64,000 nt of DNA, taken from the NCBI RefSeq assembly GCF_000368045.1, contig NZ_KB849235.1:594708-658707 (forward strand). The letters are read 5' to 3'. The notes below the pieces were generated by a model. The model did no database searches. It was not told where the DNA came from and was given only the letters and a program-made list of their open reading frames with translations. This document shows positions 1 to 7,198 of the stretch, piece after piece. The position numbers were made by a program, and so were the translations under genes. This stretch comes from Acinetobacter johnsonii CIP 64.6. Its GTDB lineage: Bacteria; Pseudomonadota; Gammaproteobacteria; Pseudomonadales; Moraxellaceae. Position 1 is the first letter of the stretch; each line of letters begins with the position of its first letter.

Positions 1-900
1 TGAAGCGATTTGTAGAATTTTACCGATTGCAGCTTCAACCTATTACCGGACTTTAGATCTCGCTGACAATCCAGAACATCGAGCGAAACGAGATCTACAT
101 GATGAGCATCATGCTGAACAAATTAAACGAATTTGGAAGGAAAGTTCAGGTCGATATGGTGTACGTAAAGTCTGGCAAAAACTGAAACGTGAAGGCTATA
201 TTATTGCGCGCTGTACTGTTGCTCGATTAATGCAAAAGCTAGGTATACAAGGTGTTTGGCGTGGTAAGAACAAACAAACCACCCGTAGCCGAGATGACCA
301 AAAACGGGCAGATGATTTAGTGAAACGTAATTTTAATGCTGATCATCCAAACCAACTATGGGTGGGTGACTTTACGTATATTCAAACTCATTCAGGCTGG
401 GTATATACCGCATTTGTTATTGATGTGTTCTCACGAGCAATTGTTGGATGGAAAGTATCTACACGGATGAATACAGATATGGTGCTCGATGCATTAGAGC
501 AAGCATTGCATGATCGAGGCATGCCAAAGAATGTGATTCATCATTCCGACAGAGGTGTTCAATATCTTTCTATTCGCTATACCAATCGTTTAGAAGCAGC
601 AAATTTACGAGCATCAGTCGGTACGACTGGTGATTCATACGATAATGCTTTGGCTGAAACGGTGAATGGCTTATACAAAACAGAGGTGATTGAATATTTA
701 AAAGCAGATTGGCAAGGTTTAGCAGATGTACAACTTGCGACACTAAACTGGGTGGATTGGTTCAATAAAGAACGTGTACATAGTGCGCTAGATTATGTAT
801 CACCTTTTGATTTTGAAGCAATGTACTATGATAAAATTAACCAGTTAGGTCAGGTGGCCTAACTTAAATAAAAAGTCTCCGACAAACCCGGTACGGTTCA
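1..900 (+). mobile_element. IS3-family insertion sequence, right-hand part
   Basis: The window opens inside an IS whose transposase reads rightward. The likely right terminal repeat is at 872-900; read outward-in on the minus strand it begins TGAACCGTACCGGGTTTGTC, with the TG/CA ends usual for IS3-family elements. The left end lies outside the window, so neither the full element nor its target duplication can be seen. The element sits directly against a truncated phage gene that starts at 1014 on the minus strand. Confidence 0.85.
2..862 (+). CDS. IS3-family transposase OrfB (partial, 5' end outside window)
   Basis: This is the DDE transposase catalytic subunit. The open frame runs from base 2, before the first ATG at 230, so the gene enters from outside. 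An HTH_21-like segment (KESSGRYGVRKVWQKL) precedes an integrase core. The DDE residues are visible as the D of LWVGDFTY, the D of HHSDRG and the E of NALAETVNGLYK. The ending (KERVHSALDYVSPFDFE) is typical of IS3-family OrfB. OrfA is not in view. IS51-group membership is my inference from general sequence character. Confidence 0.9.
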   Translation, partial: EAICRILPIAASTYYRTLDLADNPEHRAKRDLHDEHHAEQIKRIWKESSGRYGVRKVWQKLKREGYIIARCTVARLMQKLGIQGVWRGKNKQTTRSRDDQKRADDLVKRNFNADHPNQLWVGDFTYIQTHSGWVYTAFVIDVFSRAIVGWKVSTRMNTDMVLDALEQALHDRGMPKNVIHHSDRGVQYLSIRYTNRLEAANLRASVGTTGDSYDNALAETVNGLYKTEVIEYLKADWQGLADVQLATLNWVDWFNKERVHSALDYVSPFDFEAMYYDKINQLGQVA

Positions 901-1014
901 ATCTATCGCCAGCATCTCATCCCGAGTCAAACCAGAACGACTTAAATTTTGGTACTTAGACAGCTCAGCAGTGCAAAATTCTAAGTCTTTTTTCGCTTGT
1001 ACCTTATCTGTCAT
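901..1014 (-). pseudogene. 5' fragment of a phage gene cut by the IS
   Basis: A frame starting MTDKVQAKKDLEFCTAEL begins at ATG 1014 and keeps 38 native codons up to 901, where the IS end begins. The first three IS bases on this strand are TGA, so the fragment stops exactly at the junction. The product resembles no family I can name. It lies after a terminator and in the same direction as the leftward phage genes, so it probably began the next phage transcription unit. Its GGATGG ribosome site is weak. Confidence 0.55.
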
Positions 1015-1035
1015 AAGACCATCCAATAAGAAAAG

Positions 1036-1073
1036 AAAAACCCCGCCAATAATGCATATTGAGCGGGGTTTTA
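1036..1073 (-). terminator. Rho-independent terminator
   Basis: A strong GC stem (AAAACCCCGC pairing with GCGGGGTTTT) encloses a 16-nt loop. On the minus strand it is followed by a T-rich run, so it ends transcription of the membrane protein gene at 1107-1502. Confidence 0.8.
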
Positions 1074-1106
1074 TGTGCCGTAATACGTTCGGCTAAGTGG
1101 AAAAGA

Positions 1107-1502
1107 TTAATTAGAAGATGGTCGCTTGCCTGCTTCCAAGACAGGAATATTGGCTTCAGTTGGCACATATACAATTTGACTAATATTGCCCTCGCGTAAA
1201 GCTTCACCAAATGCACCAATAAACTCTTGCTGCCTGTACTCAGGGAACTCTTGTGCTGCTTTACCCATTACCTTGATTGCTTCTGCACGCAATTTCGCAC
1301 TCTCAAGCTCAGCCTTGGCTGTCTCAATTGCAATTTGTTTGGATTGCTGTGCTTTTGATAATTGAGCCTGTCCTGCCATACCTTGCTGCCAAACTTTGTA
1401 TTGTGGCCACGCAAACAAGAAGATCAGTATGATTGCTATAACGAAGACTGCAATCAATCCAATCAAGATATTGTCTGCACTACCTTTCTGAAACTTATTC
1501 AT
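1107..1502 (-). CDS. Small phage membrane-anchored protein
   Basis: The 131-residue protein has one strong N-terminal membrane segment (residues about 12-33, rich in I, L, F and V). A charged, Ala/Gln/Lys-rich helix that may be coiled-coil follows, then a tail with ISQIVYVPTEANIPVLE. The tail recalls the end of prohibitin/SPFH proteins, but the SPFH domain itself is absent. A longer GTG start at 1511 is possible; ATG 1502 was chosen because AGGTGTGG sits just upstream. It lies in the prophage between two terminators. Function unknown. Confidence 0.7.
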   Translation of the reverse strand: MNKFQKGSADNILIGLIAVFVIAIILIFLFAWPQYKVWQQGMAGQAQLSKAQQSKQIAIETAKAELESAKLRAEAIKVMGKAAQEFPEYRQQEFIGAFGEALREGNISQIVYVPTEANIPVLEAGKRPSSN

Positions 1503-1530
1503 TTTCCACACCTGCTTTATTTTGGTAATA

Positions 1531-1561
1531 AAAAAGCCCGATCAAATTAATGATCAGGCTT
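1531..1561 (-). terminator. Rho-independent terminator
   Basis: An 11-bp stem with one mismatch (AAGCCTGATCA against TGATCGGGCTT) and a 6-nt loop is followed by TTTTATT on the minus strand. It lies between the 37-residue gene and the membrane protein gene. Confidence 0.75.
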
Positions 1562-1578
1562 ATGTTTTTGAATCTAAT

Positions 1579-1692
1579 TTACTTAACTTCTTTCATGCAC
1601 TTTCGGCAAACTTTAATCTCATCACCGTCAACCGTGTAATCGATCTCAGTCACACCATGCAGGCCGAATAAACATAATATAAATTGGAGCAT
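1579..1692 (-). CDS. Small phage protein, 37 aa, with CxxC
   Basis: The ORF can be extended upstream to 1773, but that extension runs through the tRNA-like gene. ATG 1692 has a clean AAAGGAG site 6 nt before it, which decides the start. The 37-residue product has a hydrophobic N-terminus (MLQFILCLFGLHG) and a C-terminal CRKC pair, possibly for metal binding. No family recognised. Confidence 0.55.
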   Translation of the reverse strand: MLQFILCLFGLHGVTEIDYTVDGDEIKVCRKCMKEVK

Positions 1693-1722
1693 GTGGATCT
1701 CCTTTGATTTTAAAGACGGGAT

Positions 1723-1831
1723 GAATACGGCAGGACTTGAACCTGCGCGGGTGGTGTCTAAGCTGTTCTCCACCCATACGACTGCTATCTCGTATTAGGA
1801 AGCCGCTCTAACCAACTGAGCTACGCTATTC
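1723..1831 (-). tRNA. tRNA-like gene with aberrant anticodon region
   Basis: The minus strand shows a canonical D-arm (GCTC stem 1818-1821, GAGC partner 1805-1808, loop AGTTGGTTA) preceded by TA. It also has a canonical T-arm (GCAGG TTCAAGT CCTGC, 1730-1746). The acceptor pairs GAATA with TATTC, with one extra base in the 5' strand. The 58 nt between the arms do not fold as a normal anticodon arm. They form two hairpins, ATACGA/TCGTAT with an 8-nt loop and GGGTGG/CCACCC with a 15-nt loop. No CCA is encoded. It could be a phage tRNA with a long variable arm, a degenerate tRNA or a tRNA mimic. No amino acid is assigned. Confidence 0.5.
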
Positions 1832-1942
1832 ACCCCTCTTTAGAATCTAGGTGGCGGCATTAAAATTTAAACCACTACGAATAAAGTTAAGCCGCCATTG
1901 GGTGCCTTGATATTGCTTTCACGGAACATTTCTCAAGGCATT

Positions 1943-1973
1943 AAAAAAGCCCATGTTTGAATGAGCTTTTAAA
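1943..1973 (-). terminator. Terminator at the end of the leftward early operon
   Basis: On the minus strand a stem AAAAGCTC pairs with GGGCTTTT around a 10-nt loop, followed by a run of six T. A second inverted repeat (TGCCTTGA 1903-1910 with TCAAGGCA 1933-1940) lies next to it. The gap 1862-2087 holds no gene. A terminator here, just after the last early gene, is where a late antiterminator would act in a lambdoid phage. Confidence 0.65.
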
Positions 1974-2087
1974 GCTTGGTCTCGGATAAACCGTAATACG
2001 ACCAGTATAGAAATAAGATACCTTAGTTAGCAGAATAATGCCAACTATTCTTAAATATTGTTTGAAAGGCGCAATGCACCCGATATT

Positions 2088-2645
2088 TTAGGCGCGTAAC
2101 TCTGAATATGTTGCACGGCGATATTCATCAATCGCATCTGAAGCCTCTTTAATAGCCATCTCAAGCGCAATCACCATAAGATTTTCATAAGGCTTCCATG
2201 TGTGACGATACACACTTAAAGACATCTGCTTACTAGATACACCTGCAACAACCTCAAGACGACCTTTCGCAGTAAAGTTAGACTCATAATCAGGATCTAA
2301 CGCAAAAACCATCACCATCTTTGCTACCAACCATGAAAGGTGATAAATCGCAATTTGCTCAGGCTCGCGCTTCTTATCCACATATGCAGCATCCATCATG
2401 ATTTTAGCCAAGTGATTGCGGATATATTCGTAATCACCCATTGAGCATTCACCAAAGATAATGACTGATGCAACAGACTTGGCAAGCTGGCTACCCATTG
2501 CAGCAATAGCGCCTAATCTATCCTGGTAATCAATAGGCTTTTCCCCAGTGCTATGCCCTTCTTGACCAAAAATAGGCGATTTAGCTGTAATGCCTTGCGC
2601 CAACCACTCAAAGTTTTTAAATTTCTCAGCCACTACTGCATTCAT
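2088..2645 (-). CDS. Phage protein at late-regulator (Q) position
   Basis: The 185-residue protein starts at ATG 2645 (MNAVVAEKFKNFEWLA) behind GAGGG, 10 nt after the resolvase gene; the longer ORF to 2771 overlaps that gene and is rejected. It is mostly helical with no obvious catalytic motif. Being last in the leftward operon, after a Holliday-junction resolvase and before a terminator, matches the place of late antiterminators in lambdoid phages. That role is inferred from position only. Confidence 0.6.
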   Translation of the reverse strand: MNAVVAEKFKNFEWLAQGITAKSPIFGQEGHSTGEKPIDYQDRLGAIAAMGSQLAKSVASVIIFGECSMGDYEYIRNHLAKIMMDAAYVDKKREPEQIAIYHLSWLVAKMVMVFALDPDYESNFTAKGRLEVVAGVSSKQMSLSVYRHTWKPYENLMVIALEMAIKEASDAIDEYRRATYSELRA

Positions 2646-2655
2646 CCTATTTCCC

Positions 2656-3090
2656 TCAAAACTTCGCAAATCTTTTAAAAACCAACATAGCTGCATCACG
2701 CGCATGCTCATTCGTACGTTCAATCCAACCAGTGCGCTTTTTAAATACGTCAGCCTTTGTTTTGGTTGCATTGGCTGCTGGATGAATCATTAAGTAATTC
2801 AACCCTTGCTCCTTACACCAATCCTCCCAAATCTGCGCATCACGCTTTACTGATCCAACACCTTGGGCTTTCTCACGTCCACCAGTGAACCAGGTGCGCT
2901 GCCGAGCATCTTCAATGAATAAACAAACGTTTTCTTTTCCATAGTGCACAACAAACTCAAGCGTTCGACTCATGGCCTGAGTAATTGTTAAGGATCTAAC
3001 TTCAAATAGTTCACCGCCATTACCATTGTCTTCTGCCACGGCGTAGCCTGTGTTCACACCTGTATCGATGCCAATGAGATACTTAGTCAT
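2656..3090 (-). CDS. RuvC-like Holliday junction resolvase
   Basis: The 144-residue protein has an RNase H-fold nuclease pattern. The first acidic residue is in the opening strand (IGIDTGVNTGYAV), a Glu is in LFIEDAR, and an Asp is in EHARDAAML near the C-terminus, as in RuvC and poxvirus-type resolvases. It would cut branched DNA made during phage replication or recombination. Its ATG overlaps the end of the upstream gene (ATGACTAA), indicating translational coupling. RusA is excluded by the Asp-Gly-containing first strand. Confidence 0.75.
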   Translation of the reverse strand: MTKYLIGIDTGVNTGYAVAEDNGNGGELFEVRSLTITQAMSRTLEFVVHYGKENVCLFIEDARQRTWFTGGREKAQGVGSVKRDAQIWEDWCKEQGLNYLMIHPAANATKTKADVFKKRTGWIERTNEHARDAAMLVFKRFAKF

Positions 3091-3445
3091 TCAATACAAA
3101 CTCCCCATCACCTTTGCAAAAACACACATAGCCAACTTGAACGGTTAAATTGCGGTACCCGATGCCTTTGTCAAAATCAAAAAGCTTATCGCCGTGTATA
3201 AATCTCAAGTTTTTAAAGAATGGTTGTGCTGTAAAAAATGCTTCAAATTCTTCAGTGCGATCCACTAGTGGGATAATCTCCACATCTGCAGTAAAGCAAC
3301 TAAAAGGCGTTCCATCATCTAAACGCCCAAATACCCGACCATCTTCAACTCGGTCTAATACACCGTATCCAGTGAAGCGTTTGCCTGAATAAATCGTTGC
3401 GGATTCACCAATAAAATCTATTTTTACGCGGTCGCCTACTTTCAT
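3083..3445 (-). CDS. Hypothetical phage protein, SH3-like N-terminus
   Basis: The 120-residue protein opens with a beta-rich KVGDRVKIDFIGESATI segment resembling small SH3 or KOW barrels, followed by an acidic C-terminal half. No catalytic motif is seen. ATGA overlap with the upstream winged-helix gene and overlap with the resolvase downstream place it in the coupled leftward operon. Function unknown. Confidence 0.65.
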   Translation of the reverse strand: MKVGDRVKIDFIGESATIYSGKRFTGYGVLDRVEDGRVFGRLDDGTPFSCFTADVEIIPLVDRTEEFEAFFTAQPFFKNLRFIHGDKLFDFDKGIGYRNLTVQVGYVCFCKGDGEFVLND

Positions 3446-3705
3446 CCCTTCACCTCAAATAACTGTTTAGCTTTACCACTCAGGTAATATCGATTTTCTA
3501 GGCCTTCACTGTGTTTTGCATACAGAAGCCCCATCTGAACCAAATTTTTTAAATAGCGCTGTACAGCACGTTTCGTCACATCTGGCATAACTTGTTGTTG
3601 AATTTCGGATGCCGTTGCTACTGGGGTGTTCTTAACAGCCAGTAGGACACCAATTCCGCGATCTAGCACAGCAGCGCTATTGAGTTTTGAAAGTGATTGA
3701 TTCAT
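3442..3705 (-). CDS. Small winged-helix protein
   Basis: In 87 residues, ATASEIQQQVMPDVTKRAVQRYLKNLVQMGLL reads as helix-turn-recognition helix, followed by a wing (YAKHSEGLENRYYLSG). This is the pattern of winged-helix DNA-binding proteins. It may regulate the phage or assist replication. It overlaps both neighbours by 4 bp. Confidence 0.6.
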   Translation of the reverse strand: MNQSLSKLNSAAVLDRGIGVLLAVKNTPVATASEIQQQVMPDVTKRAVQRYLKNLVQMGLLYAKHSEGLENRYYLSGKAKQLFEVKG

Positions 3706-4106
3706 CTATCGATCTCCACAGTCATACCTGCATGATCCTGCTCAACCACAGATATTCCGCGCGTGATTGCTGCCTTGCTCGGTAATCTTTTGAAGTCAAT
3801 CAGATTCACTTCATGGCAGTGTTTGCACATGAATGAATTTTTATTTTCCAGTTTTTTATAAATTTCCCGTGCCTCAGATAAAACACTGTTATTTCTTTCT
3901 GTAGCCCGATTGAGGTGCTTAAGGTGCTTTTGAATCCACCAGACCGGGTTTAAGCGAACATTGCAGTCGGTGCACAACACCTCATCTTCTTCCGCTGAGA
4001 TTTGGATATTTTTATGTTCGCATGTGCCACGTTCAGACTTGCGTGAAAACTTAATGACATTTTCCACAGTATCAATATTTATCGTATGGTCTTCTTTATA
4101 GCTCAC
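3702..4106 (-). CDS. Zinc-finger-like phage protein
   Basis: The 134-residue protein starts with GTG at 4106, overlapping the replication P stop (GTGA). Two Cys pairs (CTDC near residue 45 and CKHC near 92) and a CEH near 28 suggest zinc binding. A central helical region carries WWIQKHLKHLNRATERN. It lies between replication P and small operon genes. No specific function can be named. Confidence 0.6.
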   Translation of the reverse strand: MSYKEDHTINIDTVENVIKFSRKSERGTCEHKNIQISAEEDEVLCTDCNVRLNPVWWIQKHLKHLNRATERNNSVLSEAREIYKKLENKNSFMCKHCHEVNLIDFKRLPSKAAITRGISVVEQDHAGMTVEIDR

Positions 4107-4711
4107 ACTTCACCCCCAACACGATTAAACGTCTTCCCTATTCTTGCTGCCAACTCAGGCGGGCAAGGAACACCTGTACGGTTTCGCTCATGATTGTCGA
4201 GCTGCTTTGGAGCCTTAGGCTTCACCCACATTTCTTGCGTCATACCCTTTGCCTTAGCACGGCGTAGGTAATCCACATAAATATCTTTGAAAGCGAAGTG
4301 AGCTGATTTCTGCCCCTCTGCGGTCAACACATGGCGAACCTCATCAAGTACACGCTTGGTCAGCGTTGTGATCTTCGTTTGTGGATCTGATTCAAACTGC
4401 ATAGCCTTTGCCCACGCCATATCAGCAGTCCACCAATCACCGCCCTGTTCACACCAGCTGCGGAATGTCGGTAAATTCTTAGGACACCATTCCTCAGAGT
4501 TCATCCGCGTCAAACCGCGTGCGATATCTGCTGGGGTTAGGCCATTTAGGACTGTGCAGGCCAATTGGCGAAGTTCTTCATCCGCATAAACTTCAAAGTT
4601 TTTCGTGAATGCTGATCCGTAAAGATCACTCATGCGCTGAAGAACCATGTCCGCGACTTCAACTGGGAAATCAATCGCAAATGCTTGTTCAAACAACTGG
4701 ATATTGCTCAT
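4103..4711 (-). CDS. Replication protein P-like helicase loader
   Basis: The 202-residue protein resembles phage lambda P-type replication proteins, which bring the host DnaB helicase to the O-bound origin. It lies directly after the O gene with an ATGA overlap. SD AGGAG 8 nt before ATG 4711 favours that start over the GTG at 4717. Visible segments include PADIARGLTRMNSEEWCPKNLPTFRSWCEQ, typical of this family's conserved core, and a basic C-terminal region. Confidence 0.75.
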   Translation of the reverse strand: MSNIQLFEQAFAIDFPVEVADMVLQRMSDLYGSAFTKNFEVYADEELRQLACTVLNGLTPADIARGLTRMNSEEWCPKNLPTFRSWCEQGGDWWTADMAWAKAMQFESDPQTKITTLTKRVLDEVRHVLTAEGQKSAHFAFKDIYVDYLRRAKAKGMTQEMWVKPKAPKQLDNHERNRTGVPCPPELAARIGKTFNRVGGEV

Positions 4712-5550
4712 GCGCACTCTCCTTGAACATCACGCATTGGTGCTGGTTGATTTGCTTGGCTGCCAAAACGACGGCGCTCCAAAGGTTGTTGAACTGGTGC
4801 GGGTGTATTCTTCGGTGGGTACACGCTTTGGTAACTGCCAATGATCGAAGATTCCAAGGATTGATTTGCCCCTACACCGAAACCAATTAATTTGTTGATC
4901 AGCAACTTCACGGCGTTTTCAGTCAGTGGTTTTTTGATGCTGTTGCGCATGTCAACAAACTGAATCCACAAATCACGATTTACATTCGCTGGTAACTCAA
5001 CCGCTTTTGGATCAAATTGATTTTGCTTTTCCGCTTTTGGTTTTTCAGCCTTAGGTTGTTCAGGAACACTCTTACTTTTTTTATTTATTTTTTTATTTTG
5101 TAGAGTGTCTTTTGATAGTGTCTTTTGTGTGTAAAGAATTTTTACTAGCGGTGGTAAAGATTCTTTACTAGCGTAGTTAAATTTCTTTACTAGTAAAGAT
5201 TTTTTACTAGTGCTTTCAGGTAGTAAAGAATTTTTACTAGGAAAAGACATTTTCCAACCAACAACACATTCGTCATTCAGCTTAAAAGTATTGCCATGGA
5301 TGGTTGATCCGCACTCAATTACCAAACCTACTTGAATGAGTTCAGCAATTGCTTTTGTGACTGTAGGACGGCTCTTGCCTGTCATCTTTTGGAACTGGCT
5401 TAGAGAAATCGAATCATGCTCTTTGTACCAGCCACGTGTCTTACGACAGATGATCAAATACAGCTTTGCTGCAACATCCCCAATTTGACAAAGAACATCG
5501 TCTACAAAGGCGTTAGGTACCTGAAAGCTGTTAGGAGTGAATTGACTCAT
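4708..5550 (-). CDS. Replication initiator protein O-like
   Basis: The 280-residue protein has an N-terminal winged-helix domain of the lambda O / RepO type (residues 1-100, FTPNSFQVPNAFVDDVL then SLSQFQKMTGKSRPTVTKAIAEL as the HTH). A low-complexity Lys/Ser linker follows, then a C-terminal domain presumably contacting the P protein. The linker coding sequence carries five 18-bp iterons and an AT-rich stretch, as in lambda, where the origin lies inside O. The start overlaps the upstream gene by ATGA. Confidence 0.85.
   Translation of the reverse strand: MSQFTPNSFQVPNAFVDDVLCQIGDVAAKLYLIICRKTRGWYKEHDSISLSQFQKMTGKSRPTVTKAIAELIQVGLVIECGSTIHGNTFKLNDECVVGWKMSFPSKNSLLPESTSKKSLLVKKFNYASKESLPPLVKILYTQKTLSKDTLQNKKINKKSKSVPEQPKAEKPKAEKQNQFDPKAVELPANVNRDLWIQFVDMRNSIKKPLTENAVKLLINKLIGFGVGANQSLESSIIGSYQSVYPPKNTPAPVQQPLERRRFGSQANQPAPMRDVQGECA
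5072..5240. other. Phage replication origin: five iterons plus AT-rich stretch
   Basis: Five copies of an 18-bp iteron, consensus GTAAAGAWTYTTTACTAG, begin at 5131, 5154, 5176, 5193 and 5223; the third is the most diverged (GTTAAATTTCTTTACTAG). Each copy is partly palindromic. On the 3' side of the O gene, at 5072-5100, lies a near-pure A/T run, the expected unwinding element. Order and place match the lambda origin. Binding by this O protein is inferred. Confidence 0.8.
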
Positions 5551-6278
5551 TTGTTTAATAACCCCGCAGCAGCAACGAGTGCCGTTAATCTTGTTAATCC
5601 AAAGGCTGTAATGCGTGCTTGGGTGTAAACCTTGTCACCCTCTACACATGCAATCACCTGTGAAACCTTGTTTACCATTACCTTTTGCTCTACTCGTTGC
5701 GCGTATGCACATAACCGTCGGTGACGGCTGTTTTCTCTAAATACCCAGCGCTTCTTCAACATGAAGTCAATGAGCTTTGATTCTTGAATGCCGATAGTTT
5801 TTGCTGAATCACGGATTGAATAAGTGTTTACCGTGTCTGCAATCACATCCATCACCTGCGCCTTAGGCTCTAACACGGCGACATGGTTCTTAAGTGCTTG
5901 GTTTTCTTGTTCAGCAGCTAAGGCCAATTGAATTAGATCCATTCGACTGAGTTCGACAGGCTTTGCAGCTTGGCTTTCCAACTCATACCAACGCTTTACC
6001 AGGAGCGCCGTGAATTGAGGGCAAAGCTGTGCAACCACGGTAATGCTGTCTAATTTCCCTTGCTCACCGCTAAAAACGTATGCATCAGAGAAGCGATTAG
6101 GGCTAAGTGATTGTTTGTTTTCAACTTTCGCCATTGGCGGTAGTTGAATTACGTCCTTATTAGCTAAACGCTCAATAGAAAGCTTCACATTGCGCGGTTC
6201 TGTATGAGCAATCTGAGCAATTTCAATGTGATTGATTGAACCTGTAATTGCTTGTGGTATACTTATTGGCATATTCAT
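5547..6278 (-). CDS. Rha / KilAC-type phage regulatory protein
   Basis: The 243-residue protein has an N-terminal Rha-type DNA-binding region (IAQIAHTEPRNVKLSIERL, then DSITVVAQLCPQFTALLVKRWYELE, a hallmark of the family). A coiled linker of about residues 112-135 and a C-terminal KilAC-like antirepressor domain (TVNTYSIRDSAKTIGIQESKLIDFMLKK) follow. Such proteins control lytic entry or antagonise repressors. The ATG at 6278 follows GAGGG. It is coupled to the O gene by a 4-bp overlap. Confidence 0.8.
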   Translation of the reverse strand: MNMPISIPQAITGSINHIEIAQIAHTEPRNVKLSIERLANKDVIQLPPMAKVENKQSLSPNRFSDAYVFSGEQGKLDSITVVAQLCPQFTALLVKRWYELESQAAKPVELSRMDLIQLALAAEQENQALKNHVAVLEPKAQVMDVIADTVNTYSIRDSAKTIGIQESKLIDFMLKKRWVFRENSRHRRLCAYAQRVEQKVMVNKVSQVIACVEGDKVYTQARITAFGLTRLTALVAAAGLLNK

Positions 6279-6305
6279 AAAGATTTACCCTCTGAATTGA
6301 ATACT

Positions 6306-6338
6306 GAAAAAGCCTGATCTCAACTCTCAGGCTTTTTC
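6306..6338 (-). terminator. Terminator-like hairpin between cII-like and rha genes
   Basis: AAAAAGCCTGA and TCAGGCTTTTT form an 11-bp stem with an 8-11 nt loop and T runs on both strands. It overlaps the last codons of the CII-like gene. An intra-operon terminator at this place would make replication gene expression depend on readthrough. Confidence 0.6.
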
Positions 6339-6827
6339 TCTTTTTAAAGCTGACAAATATTTTCCAGCCTCTTTTTCTAAAGCCACACGTAAACCGCGCA
6401 GGTTTGCTTCCATCTCTTCCAAGATTTGAACTGTGTCTGCCAATTCCGACGGCGTTACAACACCATCTGCCATAACATCTGCAATATGCTGATTCACATG
6501 ACCGTTATTGATATTGATTTGAAGAAGACGCTCTAAAACACTCACCTGATGTTCTTTTTCTTCAGCTTGGTTTGCTGGTACACACATCAATCCCAATTTA
6601 TGCGCCCATGCTTTCACTAATGCTGGATTGCGAGTAAATGTCATCATTGATTCGATGGCTTTCACTGTTGGCAAATGCTGGTCCATATTTGGGTTTGCAT
6701 AATTAAGAACAGTTTTATGAGAAACACCGAGCACCTGAGCAATGTCTTTAGGTTCGATACCTGCAGTGTTATGAATCATTGTGTGTAAAGCATTCTTTGC
6801 TTCGCGGCTTAGCGTTAGTTCGCTCAT
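6327..6827 (-). CDS. CII/CP76-type phage regulatory protein
   Basis: The 166-residue protein starts at ATG 6827 behind AAAGGGA; the longer ORF start at 6869 is rejected. An HTH is clear (IEPKDIAQVLGVSHKTVLNYANPN, residues about 24-47). The rest is helical with an acidic, coiled C-terminus. Length and order after the cro-like gene fit the phage regulatory protein CII (CP76) family. The role in a lysogeny decision is inferred. Confidence 0.65.
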   Translation of the reverse strand: MSELTLSREAKNALHTMIHNTAGIEPKDIAQVLGVSHKTVLNYANPNMDQHLPTVKAIESMMTFTRNPALVKAWAHKLGLMCVPANQAEEKEHQVSVLERLLQININNGHVNQHIADVMADGVVTPSELADTVQILEEMEANLRGLRVALEKEAGKYLSALKREKA

Positions 6828-6869
6828 ATGTGAATCCCTTTGATTTTTCACGTTTCTTTTAAAAAACAA

Positions 6870-7067
6870 TTAACTCAAACTTGCTTTAGAAACTTTTGAT
6901 GCTTTTTTCTTTAAAAAAAGATTTGGATGTTTGAGTTTTTCACTCGCAGGGATACCACGCGTCTTCCAGTTTTGAACACGCTGAACTTGGTAGCTTAAGA
7001 GGTTAGCAAGTGCCGTGGCCCCCCCATGCGATTCGATAATCTTTTTATCAGATTCAATTTGATTCAT
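6870..7067 (-). CDS. Cro-like repressor
   Basis: The 65-residue protein has IIESHGGATALANLLSYQVQRVQNWKTRGIPA, an HTH of the Cro/YdaS kind that binds operators next to its own promoter. It is the first gene of the leftward operon, transcribed divergently from the CI-type repressor. ATG 7067 is preferred to 7085. The tail is very Lys-rich. Confidence 0.75.
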   Translation of the reverse strand: MNQIESDKKIIESHGGATALANLLSYQVQRVQNWKTRGIPASEKLKHPNLFLKKKASKVSKASLS

Positions 7068-7078
7068 TTTGCACCAAT

Positions 7079-7140
7079 AAAACATTTTGTTTCATGAAGA
7101 ATAAAACACTATGTTGTTAATTGTCAATCATAGTGTTTTA
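7079..7140 (-). promoter_or_regulatory. Leftward early promoter with operators (cro side)
   Basis: On the minus strand TTGACA (7122-7127) and TTATTC (7099-7104) are 17 bp apart, a strong sigma-70 promoter. Two 12-bp inverted arms (TAAAACACTATG at 7102-7113 and its complement at 7129-7140) bracket the -35 box. A near-palindrome AAAACATTTTGTTTC lies at 7079-7093 over the transcript start. These are the expected CI/Cro operators. Confidence 0.65.
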
Positions 7141-7198
7141 CACAAAATGTGTACTTTCTGAGAAAATGAATAACTAATGAATAAGGGTTGTTTTAATA

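Noticed and set aside
2088..2771. Longer start for the last leftward phage gene
   Set aside because: The extra 42 residues overlap the resolvase gene in another frame; ATG 2645 has a good ribosome site.
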